Under the pieces are notes generated by a model. The model saw only the letters and a list, made by a program, of their open reading frames with translations, had not been told where the DNA came from and did not search any database. DNA of 64,000 nt from CALIZF01 sp046292445 (lineage in GTDB: Bacteria > Pseudomonadota > Alphaproteobacteria > Rhodobacterales > Rhodobacteraceae). The stretch is taken from contig JBKBQT010000001.1 in NCBI GenBank assembly GCA_046292445.1, positions 186,001 through 250,000 of the forward strand. The letters are read 5' to 3'. The translations under genes were made by a program, and so were the position numbers. Of the stretch, positions 33,631-43,537 are shown piece after piece (within the stretch, counting starts at the first letter, position 1; each line of letters opens with the position of its first letter).

Positions 33631-34254
33631 TCAGACACGCAGGGCCAGGCCGCCCTCGCGCAGGAGGAAGTCGACAACGGCTTCAACTCCCCGGCCATGC
33701 CGCAACTGCGCCAGCACATAGGGCCGCCCCCCGCGCGCGGCCCGCGTGTCGGCCTCGAGCAGCGCGAGATCGACGCCGACATGCGGCGCGAGGTCGATCT
33801 TGTTGACCACCAGCAGGTCGGATCGCGCCACCCCCGGCCCCTTCTTGCGCGGGATGTCCTGCCCGGCCGCCGTGTCGATCACATAGATCGTGAGGTCGGC
33901 CAGTTCCGGCGAGAAGGTCGCGGCGAGGTTGTCGCCACCGCTTTCGATCAGGATCAGGTCGAGGTCGGCAAAGCTGCGCCGCAGGTCGGCGACGGCGGCA
34001 AGATTGATCGAGGCATCCTCGCGGATCGCGGTATGCGGGCAGCCCCCCGTCTCGACGCCCCGGATGCGGCTGGCCGGCAGGACCTGCGCGCGCAGCAGGT
34101 ATTCGGCATCCTCGCGGGTGTAGATGTCGTTGGTGATGACGGCCATCGAGAGCCGCGGGGCAAGGGCGGCGCAGAGCCGTTCGGTCAGCGTCGTCTTGCC
34201 GGCGCCGACCGGGCCGCCGATGCCGACCTTGAGCGGGCCGTGGGGTGAGGTCAT
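33631..34254 (-). CDS. ureG: Urease accessory GTPase UreG
   Basis: A 207-residue GTPase that delivers nickel for urease maturation. P-loop GGPVGAGKTTLTE is at residues 11-23, followed by MAVITNDIYTREDA, the nickel-site motif GCPHTAIREDAS and the guanine motif VVNKIDLAP. Its ATG overlaps the ureF stop. It is the last gene of the ureD-to-ureG operon. Confidence 0.95.
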   Translation of the reverse strand: MTSPHGPLKVGIGGPVGAGKTTLTERLCAALAPRLSMAVITNDIYTREDAEYLLRAQVLPASRIRGVETGGCPHTAIREDASINLAAVADLRRSFADLDLILIESGGDNLAATFSPELADLTIYVIDTAAGQDIPRKKGPGVARSDLLVVNKIDLAPHVGVDLALLEADTRAARGGRPYVLAQLRHGRGVEAVVDFLLREGGLALRV

Positions 34255-34916
34255 GAGCGATAGAGCCTTACGGTCAGGGTTTCATGCGCCATCGCCATCA
34301 GATCGGCGCGCGGCGTGCCGGTGGCGATCGCATCGAGCGGGGCGGCGGCCAGCGTTCCGGCCAGCGCGGCGAGCCGCGGGGCCAGCGCGGCAAGGATGGC
34401 CTGGCCCGCGCCCTGCCCGAGCGGGATGAACCGCACCCCCGCCGACACCAGAAGCGCCGCCTGCCCGTGCAGCCAGAGCGCGACGACCTCGGCCGTGTCG
34501 AGCGCAAGCGGCCGGGCGGCCAACCCGACCGCCAGCGGATAGGGGAGCGCCGGCGGCGGCGGGGTGCCGTCCATCGCCGCCATCATCGCGCCGAAGGCCG
34601 CGCCCTGTTCCAGCGTCTCGGTCAGCCGCTCGGCCGAGGGGGCGAGCGCGCGGGCCAGCGCGTCGAGCGCGTCGAGGTCCGACCCCGCGGCGCGAGCATG
34701 GGCAAGCAGGATCGCATCGGTCCGCGCCGATCCGGTCTCGATCACCGCCGCGACCCAGGCGGCGAGCGTTGCGGCGCAGCGCACGTCGCCGCCCGCCATG
34801 GCCGCCTCCAGCCCCTGCGAATAGGCAAAGCCGCCGATCGGGAAGGCCGGCGACAGCCACTGCGCCAGCCGCAGCCGGTCGGTCGCCTGATCGCGCGGGG
34901 CGGGCACGTCACGCAT
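34251..34916 (-). CDS. ureF: Urease accessory protein UreF
   Basis: A 221-residue helical protein that activates UreG within the UreD-UreF-UreG complex. The N-terminal WLSPAFPIGGFAYSQGLEAA is the UreF signature and the C-terminal MAHETLTVRLYRS is conserved. It lies 3 nt after ureE and overlaps ureG by four bases. Confidence 0.94.
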   Translation of the reverse strand: MRDVPAPRDQATDRLRLAQWLSPAFPIGGFAYSQGLEAAMAGGDVRCAATLAAWVAAVIETGSARTDAILLAHARAAGSDLDALDALARALAPSAERLTETLEQGAAFGAMMAAMDGTPPPPALPYPLAVGLAARPLALDTAEVVALWLHGQAALLVSAGVRFIPLGQGAGQAILAALAPRLAALAGTLAAAPLDAIATGTPRADLMAMAHETLTVRLYRS

Positions 34917-34919
34917 CGG

Positions 34920-35483
34920 TCAGTCGTGCGGATGGGCGTGGTCGTGCCCCTGTGCATGGTGATGGTCCCCGGCGTGGCTTGCGGCATGCCCCGGGTGATC
35001 CGCGTGCTCCGCATCCGGCCCGTGGCTATGCCCCATCGTGCGCCCGTGCCCGTAGGCGCCGCCCTCGGGCGTGAAGGGCTCCGAGCCGTGCGCGAGCGTT
35101 GCGCCGAGGCCGCGCAGCATCGCCTCGAGCACATGGTCGCGCCGGATGACGAGCCGCCCGGCCTCGATCTGGCATGGCGTGTGCCGGTTGCCGATATGCC
35201 AGGCGAGGCGGGGCAGGTCGCCGGTGACGATCACCACATCTTCCTCGGCCGCGATCACCTCGATCAGGCGGCCATCCTCCAGAAGGAAGCAATCGCCGTG
35301 GTTGACGCTGACCGTTTCCGAAAGATCGACGATGAACCCCTCGCTGTGCACCGTTTCAAGCCGCCGCCGCCGCAGGATCCGCGCGTCATAGCCGAGCGTG
35401 ACAACGTCATGCGGTATCCGGTCGCGCGCGCCGGCGCGCAGGATGGCCCGCGCGGGGGGAAGGGGGGCGTGATGGTCGTGCAT
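34920..35483 (-). CDS. ureE: Urease accessory nickel chaperone UreE
   Basis: A 187-residue metallochaperone. The middle part includes FLLEDGRLIEVIAAEEDV and the conserved AWHIGNRHTPCQIE. The last 45 residues are rich in histidine (more than a dozen, for example HSHGPDAEHADHPGHAASH), a nickel-binding tail seen in many but not all UreE proteins. The gene lies 19 nt after ridA and 3 nt before ureF. Confidence 0.94.
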   Translation of the reverse strand: MHDHHAPLPPARAILRAGARDRIPHDVVTLGYDARILRRRRLETVHSEGFIVDLSETVSVNHGDCFLLEDGRLIEVIAAEEDVVIVTGDLPRLAWHIGNRHTPCQIEAGRLVIRRDHVLEAMLRGLGATLAHGSEPFTPEGGAYGHGRTMGHSHGPDAEHADHPGHAASHAGDHHHAQGHDHAHPHD

Positions 35484-35502
35484 GGGTGACCTCGGGAGCG
35501 GT

Positions 35503-35904
35503 TCAGTCGATGACGGCCGTCGCCTCGACCTCGATCAGGAAGCCGGGCAGCGCCAGCGCCGGCACTCCCACGACCGTATTCGCGGCCGGCAGCGTATCGC
35601 CGTAGAACGCCGCCATCGCGGGCGCGATCGTACCGAGCTTGTCGGGCGTGTGATCGACGACATAGGTGCGCAGCCGGACGACATGGGCGGGCGTCGCGCC
35701 AGCGGCGGCGAGCACGGCCCTGAGGTTCGCCATGGCCTGATGCGCCTGCGCCGCCAGATCGCCCGCGCCGACCAGCGCATGGGCCTTGTCCCAGGCGACC
35801 TGCCCCGAACAGTGGATCATCGTTCCGCCCCGGCTGACGACGGCATGGGAAAAGCCGAATTCGACCGAGGTATAGAGGTCGGGCGGGTTCAGGCGTTCGG
35901 GCAT
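35503..35904 (-). CDS. RidA/YjgF family enamine-imine deaminase-like protein
   Basis: A 133-residue RidA-fold protein. The family features are SVEFGFSHAVVSRGGTMIHC (start of core), GQVAWD, MANLRAVLAAAGA and the C-terminal VEVEATAVID. The Arg of canonical RidA at the catalytic position appears as Arg in VVRLRTYV, but the conserved final Glu region differs in detail, so enzyme activity is not certain. It lies inside the urease operon, between ureC and ureE, and could clear reactive imines or act on a urea-related intermediate such as carbamate-type compounds; this is inference. Confidence 0.85.
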   Translation of the reverse strand: MPERLNPPDLYTSVEFGFSHAVVSRGGTMIHCSGQVAWDKAHALVGAGDLAAQAHQAMANLRAVLAAAGATPAHVVRLRTYVVDHTPDKLGTIAPAMAAFYGDTLPAANTVVGVPALALPGFLIEVEATAVID

Positions 35905-35980
35905 GGTGATCCTCCTCGGGGCGATGCTGCCGTGGCAGCGTGGACCGGCGCGGCGGTGGCGGCAAGCGGAACGGCCGCCG

Positions 35981-37687
<1,707 letters not shown>

Positions 37688-37722
37688 GGACGGCCTTTCG
37701 AGGTCAGGTCGGGCGGGCGGGG

Positions 37723-38043
37723 TCAGTTCAGCCGGGTCGTGTCAGGCGTATCGGCGTTGCGGGACTGCGGCCGGCGCGATCGCGGCGCTGCCGCGCCGGT
37801 CGCAGCCGGCGTTGCTGCAGCGCGGCGCGGTGCCTTGCCCGGGCCGGGCCGCGCCGCATCGGGCGTCAGGACGGGCAGGGCCGTGGCGAGCGGCAGGTCG
37901 TCGACGATCGCCTGCGCCTCTTGCTGCACCTTGCGGGAGATGCCCCAGAGACGGGCGGCGACCGTCAGTTGTATCTCGAGCGTCAGGAACGCCATCCGGT
38001 AGGACAGGCGCATCAGGTCGGGGAGTGTCATCATCGGACGCAT
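37723..38043 (-). CDS. Small protein of unknown function in the urease operon
   Basis: A 106-residue protein between ureB and ureC. AAGGAG six bases before the ATG is among the best ribosome binding sites in the operon, so it is surely translated. Residues 1-50 form an amphipathic helical region (LPDLMRLSYRMAFLTLEIQL, then RLWGISRKVQQEAQAI); the rest is Ala/Pro/Arg-rich and disordered. The helical part resembles phasin-like sequences in style only. It lies 41 nt after ureB and 35 before ureC. It could be a structural or assembly factor for urease, but no function is known. Confidence 0.75.
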   Translation of the reverse strand: MRPMMTLPDLMRLSYRMAFLTLEIQLTVAARLWGISRKVQQEAQAIVDDLPLATALPVLTPDAARPGPGKAPRRAAATPAATGAAAPRSRRPQSRNADTPDTTRLN

Positions 38044-38084
38044 CGGCGGCTCCTTGCGGCGGTGGGGTGTGACCCGAGAGATGG

Positions 38085-38390
38085 TTACAACTTCCCCATG
38101 ACGCCCTGATTGAAGCCGTAAACTTCGCGCGAGCCGCCGTAGGGCACGAGGCGCACCCTGCGCGACTGGCCCGGCTCGAACCGCACGGCGGTGCCGGCGG
38201 CGATGTCGAGCCGCATGCCGCGCGCCGCCGCCCGGTCGAAGTCGAGGCCGGGGTTGGTCTCGGCGAAATGGTAGTGGCTGCCGACCTGCACCGGCCGGTC
38301 GCCCGTGTTGGCCACCATCAGCGTGATCGCCGTCGCACCCGCATTCAACGTGATCTCGCCTGGGGCGGTGAAGACCTCGCCGGGAATCAC
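38085..38390 (-). CDS. ureB: Urease beta subunit
   Basis: A 101-residue subunit. It begins IPGEVFTAPGEITLN after the GTG start and has the conserved VQVGSHYHFAETNPGLDFDR and VRLVPYGGSREVYGF segments. The GTG overlaps the stop of the HupE-FmdE-like gene (GTGA). It packs on UreC to shape the active-site flap. Confidence 0.95.
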   Translation of the reverse strand: MIPGEVFTAPGEITLNAGATAITLMVANTGDRPVQVGSHYHFAETNPGLDFDRAAARGMRLDIAAGTAVRFEPGQSRRVRLVPYGGSREVYGFNQGVMGKL

Positions 38391-39439
38391 GACGCCGGCT
38401 CCGCGCGGGTGAATAGCGTCGCCTCGGGCGCATCCATGACGGCCGACCAGCGGGCGGCCACATCGCCCTGGTTGGCTGCGCGCAGTGCCGGCCAGGCCGC
38501 CATCGGGATCGTGTATTCGAGCGCCGCACCGGTCGCCGTGTTGCGGATGGTCGCGATGCCGAACACATCCGCCGGCGGCGGCTCGTCCGACAGGGTCAGC
38601 GTCCGCGTGCCCAGCGAGGCGCGCGTGGCCACCTGCAGCCCGTCGATCACGCAAGGGCAGGGCGCGTCGGGATGCGAGCGATAGCTCACCGTCAGTTGCC
38701 GCGGCTGCGCATCGAGCCGTTCGGCCGCGTCCTGCCCGATGCGGATGCCGAGCGCGATGAGGCTGCCGAACCCTCCGTGCACATGCGTGCCGAGCATCAC
38801 CCATTCGGCCACCGGCCGGTTGCCCCAGATCGCGCCGTGATCCTGCATCGCCCCTCCCGGTCCATGCGCCTCGGCCCCGGGCGCGAGCGCGATTGCAAGG
38901 CCCCCGGTCATCACCGCCACCCCGGCCGCGCGGGCCAGCAGCAGGCCGCGCAGCCGCGCCAGCGCGAGGCCGAGCGCCAGCCCCCCGGCATGCAGCGCCG
39001 CCGTCGCCAGCACGAAGCCCGCCGCATAGGCCGCCCCGCCCGGCCCCTCGACGCCGTGCGCATGGCCATGCGCCAGCCCGAATACCGCCAGCGCCGCCAC
39101 CGCAACGCCCAGCGGCAGCCGCAGCGCAAGGGCCGTCGCCGCGCCGAGCGCGATCACCGAGGCGAGGATCGCCGGCTCCACCGCCGCGATCGCCCCCGCC
39201 CCCGCGCCGATCAGCCCGCCCGCCAGCATCGCCGCGACGAAGGCCGCCGGATAGGCCCAGACCGCCCGCCTGCCCGCCAGCGCCGCCCAGAGGCCGACCG
39301 CGACCATCGCAAGGAGGTGATCGGGCCCAAGAAGCGGATGCAGCACGCCGGACAGGAAGGCATCGCCCTCGCCGTGTCCGGGATGAGCCAGCGCCGCGGC
39401 GGGCACAAGCGCGAGGGTGGCGGCAAGGGCAAGGCGCAT
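38387..39439 (-). CDS. HupE/UreJ nickel permease fused to an FmdE-like domain
   Basis: A 350-residue protein. Residues 1-195 are HupE/UreJ-like: a signal sequence, HPGHGEGDAFLSGVLHPLLG, GPDHLLAMVAVGLWAA, and five to six further helices with the metal motif GLAHGHAHG. This part takes up nickel for urease. Residues 209-345 look like FmdE (formylmethanofuran dehydrogenase subunit E-like): HVHGGFGSLIALGIRIGQDA, the cysteine pair CPCVIDGLQVATRASLG, and a C-terminal strand region. FmdE-like domains are usually separate and bind metal. A GAGG six bases before the ATG sets the start. An internal ATG (residue 198, 38848) has GGGAGGGG just before it, so the second domain may also be made alone. Confidence 0.83.
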   Translation of the reverse strand: MRLALAATLALVPAAALAHPGHGEGDAFLSGVLHPLLGPDHLLAMVAVGLWAALAGRRAVWAYPAAFVAAMLAGGLIGAGAGAIAAVEPAILASVIALGAATALALRLPLGVAVAALAVFGLAHGHAHGVEGPGGAAYAAGFVLATAALHAGGLALGLALARLRGLLLARAAGVAVMTGGLAIALAPGAEAHGPGGAMQDHGAIWGNRPVAEWVMLGTHVHGGFGSLIALGIRIGQDAAERLDAQPRQLTVSYRSHPDAPCPCVIDGLQVATRASLGTRTLTLSDEPPPADVFGIATIRNTATGAALEYTIPMAAWPALRAANQGDVAARWSAVMDAPEATLFTRAEPAS

Positions 39440-39447
39440 GGGGAACC

Positions 39448-39750
39448 TCAGCGGATCGGGTGGTGGACGGTGACGAGCTTCGTGCCGTCGGGGAACGTCG
39501 CCTCGACCTGCACCGAATGGATCATCTCGGGAATGCCGGGCATGCATTGTTCGGCCGTGATGACATGCGCCCCCGCCTCCATGAGGTCGGCCACGCTGCG
39601 CCCGTCGCGCGCGCCCTCCACCACGAAATCGGTGATGATCGCCACTGCCTCGGGATGGTTGAGCTTGACGCCGCGGGCAAGGCGCCCGCGCGCGACCATC
39701 GCTGCGAGAGAGATCAGGAGCTTTTCGCGCTCGCGCGGGGACAGGTTCAT
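39448..39750 (-). CDS. ureA: Urease gamma subunit
   Basis: A 100-residue subunit with the near-invariant MNLSPREREKLLI, RGVKLNHPEAVAIITDF, GKSV-like DGRSVADLMEAG and MIHSVQVEATFPDGTKLVTV segments. It lies 10 nt after ureD and 8 nt before the HupE-FmdE gene. UreA is separate from UreB, the usual bacterial three-subunit form. Confidence 0.96.
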   Translation of the reverse strand: MNLSPREREKLLISLAAMVARGRLARGVKLNHPEAVAIITDFVVEGARDGRSVADLMEAGAHVITAEQCMPGIPEMIHSVQVEATFPDGTKLVTVHHPIR

Positions 39751-39760
39751 CGCAGCCTCG

Positions 39761-40588
39761 TCATATCTGCCAGACGCGGGGCAAGGGGCCCTCGCGCAGC
39801 GCCGCCAGCGTCCGCGCGACCGCGCGGCGCAGCGGCCATCCGGCCGGCGCCATCAGCCGCGCGACGCATTTGCCGTCCCAGGCCGAGGCTGCCGCCTCGA
39901 CCCCCGGCAGGTCCAGCGCGGCGCGCAGGCGGGGCAGCGCATCCTCGGCCTCCGGGCCGATCAGGGCGATCACCGCAAAGGCCCGCGCCCCGCCCAGCAC
40001 TGCCGCATCGCCGCCGCGCGCCAGCGTGCCGGCATCGAGCCGCAGCGTTTCGGCCCAGACCGGCCGGCCCGCGCGGCGCACGACCCGCGCATCGCGCAGC
40101 CGGGCCTCGCGCAGCGTCTCGCCCATCGCATGCCGGCCGAGTATCACCATTTCCGCCATCAGGCAGGTCGCATCCGCGGCGAGGTCGATGGTGGTCTGCC
40201 GGTCGAGGTCGGACCCTTCGTAAAGGATCGTTTCCTGCGGCAGCCAGTCGAGCCGGCCGCCCGCGCCGACCTGCGCCGCCACGGTCACCGAGGCCGCTGC
40301 GCCGCCGGCGGCATAGGCCCGCTCGGCCGTCTGCGTCGTGGCCACCGCCTGCGCGGATGCGCCCAGATCGACGGTCAGCGCGAGCCGGTCGCCCCCGGTC
40401 AGCCCGCCCGAGGTGTTGAGGAACACCACCTCCGGGACCGCCCGGTGCACCCGCGGCAGGAACGCCTTGGCCGAGCCCTCCTGCACCAGCCCGTCAAGGC
40501 GGATCGCCCCGCTGCGGCGCGACAAGGCGACTGCCGCGCGGCCATGGCTGCGCTGGTGGGTCGGGGACGGGGGATGCGCATCGAACAT
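39761..40588 (-). CDS. ureD: Urease accessory protein UreD (UreH)
   Basis: A 275-residue scaffold that recruits UreF and UreG to apo-urease. The N-terminal VVFLNTSGGLTGGDRLALTVDLG, TQTAERAY and WLPQETILYEGSDLDR segments are diagnostic. It is the first gene of the urease operon. No strong ribosome binding site lies before the ATG at 40588; the 126-bp gap upstream, after the ABC permease gene, would need to hold the promoter if the operon is independent. Confidence 0.94.
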   Translation of the reverse strand: MFDAHPPSPTHQRSHGRAAVALSRRSGAIRLDGLVQEGSAKAFLPRVHRAVPEVVFLNTSGGLTGGDRLALTVDLGASAQAVATTQTAERAYAAGGAAASVTVAAQVGAGGRLDWLPQETILYEGSDLDRQTTIDLAADATCLMAEMVILGRHAMGETLREARLRDARVVRRAGRPVWAETLRLDAGTLARGGDAAVLGGARAFAVIALIGPEAEDALPRLRAALDLPGVEAAASAWDGKCVARLMAPAGWPLRRAVARTLAALREGPLPRVWQI

Positions 40589-40714
40589 GGGTCAGATGCA
40601 CCACCCGGCCGCCTCGGCGGCAAGGGGCGGCCTGCCGAGGCCCCGCAGGCGGACTGCAGGAATGCTGCAATTTCGTGCGGCCCGCGGCAACAATGCCGCG
40701 CGAATGGGCGCCCG

Positions 40715-41479
40715 TCAGGTCTGCCCGCGTTCCGCCCAGCCCGCAAAGATGCGTTCGAGCACGACGACAACGTAGAAGAGCGCGATCCCGAGTGCCGCGA
40801 GCGCCAGCAGGACGGCGAACATCAGGGGGTAGTCGGCATTGATCCGCCCGCTGTCGAACAACGCGCCGAGGCCGCGGCCATGCGGCTCGACGATCTCCAT
40901 CAGGTTGGTGCCGATGAAGGCGAGCGTCACGGCAACCTTCAGCGCCCCGAAGAACTCCGGCAGGGTCTTGGGCAGCGCGATCTTCCAGAAGATCGTCAGG
41001 CGGCTGGCGCCGAGCGCGCGCAGGATGTCGCGATATTCCGGCTCGAGCGTCGAAAGGCCGATCGAGACCGACACGGCGATCGGGAAGAACGAGATCATGA
41101 AGGCGATCAGCACCGTGTTGAAATCGTGCTGGCCGACGAACATCAGCGCTATCACCGGCACGACGGTGGCCTTGGGGATGGCGTTGAACCCCACGAGGAT
41201 GGGATAGAGCGCATCGCGCAAGGTGCGCGAAAAGCCCATCACCATGCCCAGCAGCGTGCCGAAGGCGACGGCGAGCACGAGGCCCACCACCGTGCGCCAC
41301 AGCGTCTCCCACCCCTGCACGAGGAAGAGATGGCGGAACCGCCAGAACGCCGGCCAGAGGTCCGAGGGCGAGGCCATCTTGTAGTTCGGCCACTGGTTGA
41401 ACCAGACAAGCCATTCCCAGAACGCCAGCAGCGCGAGGATGGCAAGCAGCGGCGGGGCGATCTTGCGCAGCCGGTCCAT
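40715..41479 (-). CDS. ABC transporter permease, NitT/TauT type
   Basis: A 254-residue permease with about six segments and the EAA loop ALGASRLTIFWKIALPKTLP. FIGTNLMEIVEPHGRGLGAL is typical of nitrate/sulfonate/taurine and thiamine-precursor transporters. The ATG at 41479 lies one base after the ATPase stop; an upstream GTG would overlap the ATPase gene. It is followed 126 nt later by ureD. The substrate is unknown. Confidence 0.85.
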   Translation of the reverse strand: MDRLRKIAPPLLAILALLAFWEWLVWFNQWPNYKMASPSDLWPAFWRFRHLFLVQGWETLWRTVVGLVLAVAFGTLLGMVMGFSRTLRDALYPILVGFNAIPKATVVPVIALMFVGQHDFNTVLIAFMISFFPIAVSVSIGLSTLEPEYRDILRALGASRLTIFWKIALPKTLPEFFGALKVAVTLAFIGTNLMEIVEPHGRGLGALFDSGRINADYPLMFAVLLALAALGIALFYVVVVLERIFAGWAERGQT

Positions 41480-41480
41480 C

Positions 41481-42350
41481 CTAATGCGCCCCGTCCGCAC
41501 TGCGCCCCTGCGCGATCTCGATCTGCGCCCGCAGCGCGGCGAGCATGGCGACGGAGTCGGGCGTGTAGAGCATGTCGATCGGGCGCGGCGCGGGCATCGG
41601 CACCTTCAGCGTGAACTGCGTGCGCGCCGGGCGGCCCGACAGCACCACCACCTCGTCGGCGAGATAGACCGATTCGCGTAGGTCATGCGTGATGAGCAGC
41701 GCCGTGAACGGCTCCTCCGCGCGCAGGCGGTGCATCAGTTGCCACAGATCCTCGCGGGTGAAGGCGTCGAGCGCGCCGAAGGGTTCGTCCATGATGAGGA
41801 TGTCGGGCTTGTGCACGATCGACCGGCAGAGCGATGCGCGCTGGCGCATGCCCCCCGACAGCTCGGACGGCCGCTTGCCCTCGAAGCCGGCAAGGCCGAC
41901 AAGGCCGAGCAGCTCGCGTGCCCGATCCTCGCGCTGGCGTCGCGGCATGCGCGGGGCGACGATTTCCAGCGGCAGGATGACATTGTCGAGGATCGTGCGC
42001 CATTCGAGCAGGACGGGGTTCTGAAACGCCATGCCGACGGTCCTGCGCGGGCTCTTGACCCGCTCGCCATGGAGCCAGACCTCGCCCGCGTCGGGCTTCA
42101 TCAGCCCGGCGATGAGGCGCGTCAGGGTTGACTTCCCGCAGCCCGAGGGGCCGACGACGGCGCAGAACCGCCCCTCGGGGATCGACAGCGTCAGGCCGTC
42201 GAGCACCGGCAGCGGTCCCGCGGGGGTGCGGTAGGCATGGCGGACGTCGCGGATATCGACGAGCGGCTGGCTTGGTTCGGCTTTGGTCAAGGGCGGCGTT
42301 CCGGTTCGGGATTCGCAATGCACGGCAAACGCCCGCGGTCCGCCGCCCAC
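41481..42350 (-). CDS. ABC transporter ATP-binding protein, NitT/TauT type
   Basis: An ATPase of up to 289 residues. Walker A is GPSGCGKSTLTRLIAGL, the signature LSGGMRQRASLCRSI, and Walker B ILIMDEPFGALD. The Q-loop reads MAFQNPVLLEWRTILDNV. The start is unclear: the GTG at 42350 and a TTG at 42290 are both possible, and no ribosome binding site decides between them; homology begins near VDIRDVRHAY, about 20 residues after the TTG-derived residue 1. It couples with the permease one base downstream. Confidence 0.85.
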   Translation of the reverse strand: MGGGPRAFAVHCESRTGTPPLTKAEPSQPLVDIRDVRHAYRTPAGPLPVLDGLTLSIPEGRFCAVVGPSGCGKSTLTRLIAGLMKPDAGEVWLHGERVKSPRRTVGMAFQNPVLLEWRTILDNVILPLEIVAPRMPRRQREDRARELLGLVGLAGFEGKRPSELSGGMRQRASLCRSIVHKPDILIMDEPFGALDAFTREDLWQLMHRLRAEEPFTALLITHDLRESVYLADEVVVLSGRPARTQFTLKVPMPAPRPIDMLYTPDSVAMLAALRAQIEIAQGRSADGAH

Positions 42351-42411
42351 AGGCGCGCGGCGACGGACGGCGGGTCCGTCGCCGGTCAGGACCCGGCGGC
42401 GGGCCGCGGCG

Positions 42412-43416
42412 TCACTTCAGCATCAGGCTGCCGTCGGTCGGCAGATAGGCCGGCGTGAAGTAGAGATCGGGGGTCGGCGCGTTCTGGAAGGTGTAGATTT
42501 CCTTCATCTGCTCGATCGCGCGGGCATAGCGGTCGGGATCGACCCCGCCCATCCCGTTCGCCTTGACATAGTCGGTCAGCACATTGCCCGCGATGGCGAG
42601 TTCCAGCCGCCGGGTTTCGAGGGCGACGTCCGAGGCCGGGGTGCGGGTGATCATCTGCGTCACCGCCGCCTGCGGGTCGTTGATGGCATCCTGCCAGCCC
42701 TTCGCGACCGCGCGCAGGAAGCCGGTCACGACGGCCGGGTTGGCCGCGGCGAAATCGGTGTTGGCGATGATGACGTTGCCGTAATAGTCCACGCCGTGGT
42801 CGGCCATCAGGAACACGGCAATGTCATCCTCGGGCACGCCGAGGCGCACGAGGTTCAGAAGCACCGAGAAGGAAAACCCGGTCACCGCCGCCACCTTGCC
42901 CTCTGCCAGCATCGGCTCGCGCGTGGGAAAGCCGACCGGCTCGACCGTGACCTTGGACATGTCGAGCCCGTTGGCTTTGGCAAAGGCCGGGAACTGCGAC
43001 CAGGCGCCATCGGGCGGCGGCGCGCCGAGCACCTTGCCCTCGATATCCGCGATTGCGTTGATGCCGAGCGACCGGCGCCCGACCATCGCCGCGGCGGGCT
43101 TGTCATAAACCATCATCACGCCGATGACCGGCGCGCCGGGGTTCTGGTCGAGAAACCGCATCAGCGCGCCGAGGTCGGCAAAGCCCATCGGAAATGCACC
43201 CGTGGCGACCTTGGGGATCGCGTCGAGCGACCCCTGCCCGGCCTGGATCTCGACCGAAAGGCCCTCGGCCGCGAAATGGCCGTTGTCGATGGCCGCAAAA
43301 TAGGGGGCGGCGGGCCCCTCGAAGCGCCAGTCGAGCGCGAAGTTGACCGTGGTCTGGGCAGCGGCCGGCAATGCGGCGGCTGCGGCCAGCGCGGCGGCGG
43401 CGAGACGGTGGAACAT
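42412..43416 (-). CDS. ABC transporter substrate-binding protein, NMT1/THI5-like
   Basis: A 334-residue periplasmic protein. A signal peptide (MFHRLAAAALAAAAALPAAA) precedes VNFALDWRFEGPAAPYFAAI, the start of the NMT1/THI5 fold that binds pyrimidine precursors of thiamine, riboflavin or alkanesulfonate-like compounds. AGGAGG seven bases before the ATG fixes the start. It is the first gene of the transporter and lies 121 nt downstream of the glycosyltransferase operon. No thiamine riboswitch was seen upstream, so a thiamine precursor is not favoured over other substrates. Confidence 0.86.
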   Translation of the reverse strand: MFHRLAAAALAAAAALPAAAQTTVNFALDWRFEGPAAPYFAAIDNGHFAAEGLSVEIQAGQGSLDAIPKVATGAFPMGFADLGALMRFLDQNPGAPVIGVMMVYDKPAAAMVGRRSLGINAIADIEGKVLGAPPPDGAWSQFPAFAKANGLDMSKVTVEPVGFPTREPMLAEGKVAAVTGFSFSVLLNLVRLGVPEDDIAVFLMADHGVDYYGNVIIANTDFAAANPAVVTGFLRAVAKGWQDAINDPQAAVTQMITRTPASDVALETRRLELAIAGNVLTDYVKANGMGGVDPDRYARAIEQMKEIYTFQNAPTPDLYFTPAYLPTDGSLMLK

Positions 43417-43537
43417 GGGCGAGCCTCCTGTTGGTGGGGGCGAGCGTTCCGCGCCGCGCCGCACAGGGGCAAGCCCCGGCACGGATCGGCTGGCGGTTGC
43501 CCCGCTGCGCGAAGCGTGGTTGCCCGATTATCGGGCG

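Noticed and set aside
43417..43537. A thiamine (TPP) riboswitch before the NMT1/THI5-like binding protein
   Set aside because: No THI-box-like CTGAGA or ACCTGATC segment is present on the coding strand.
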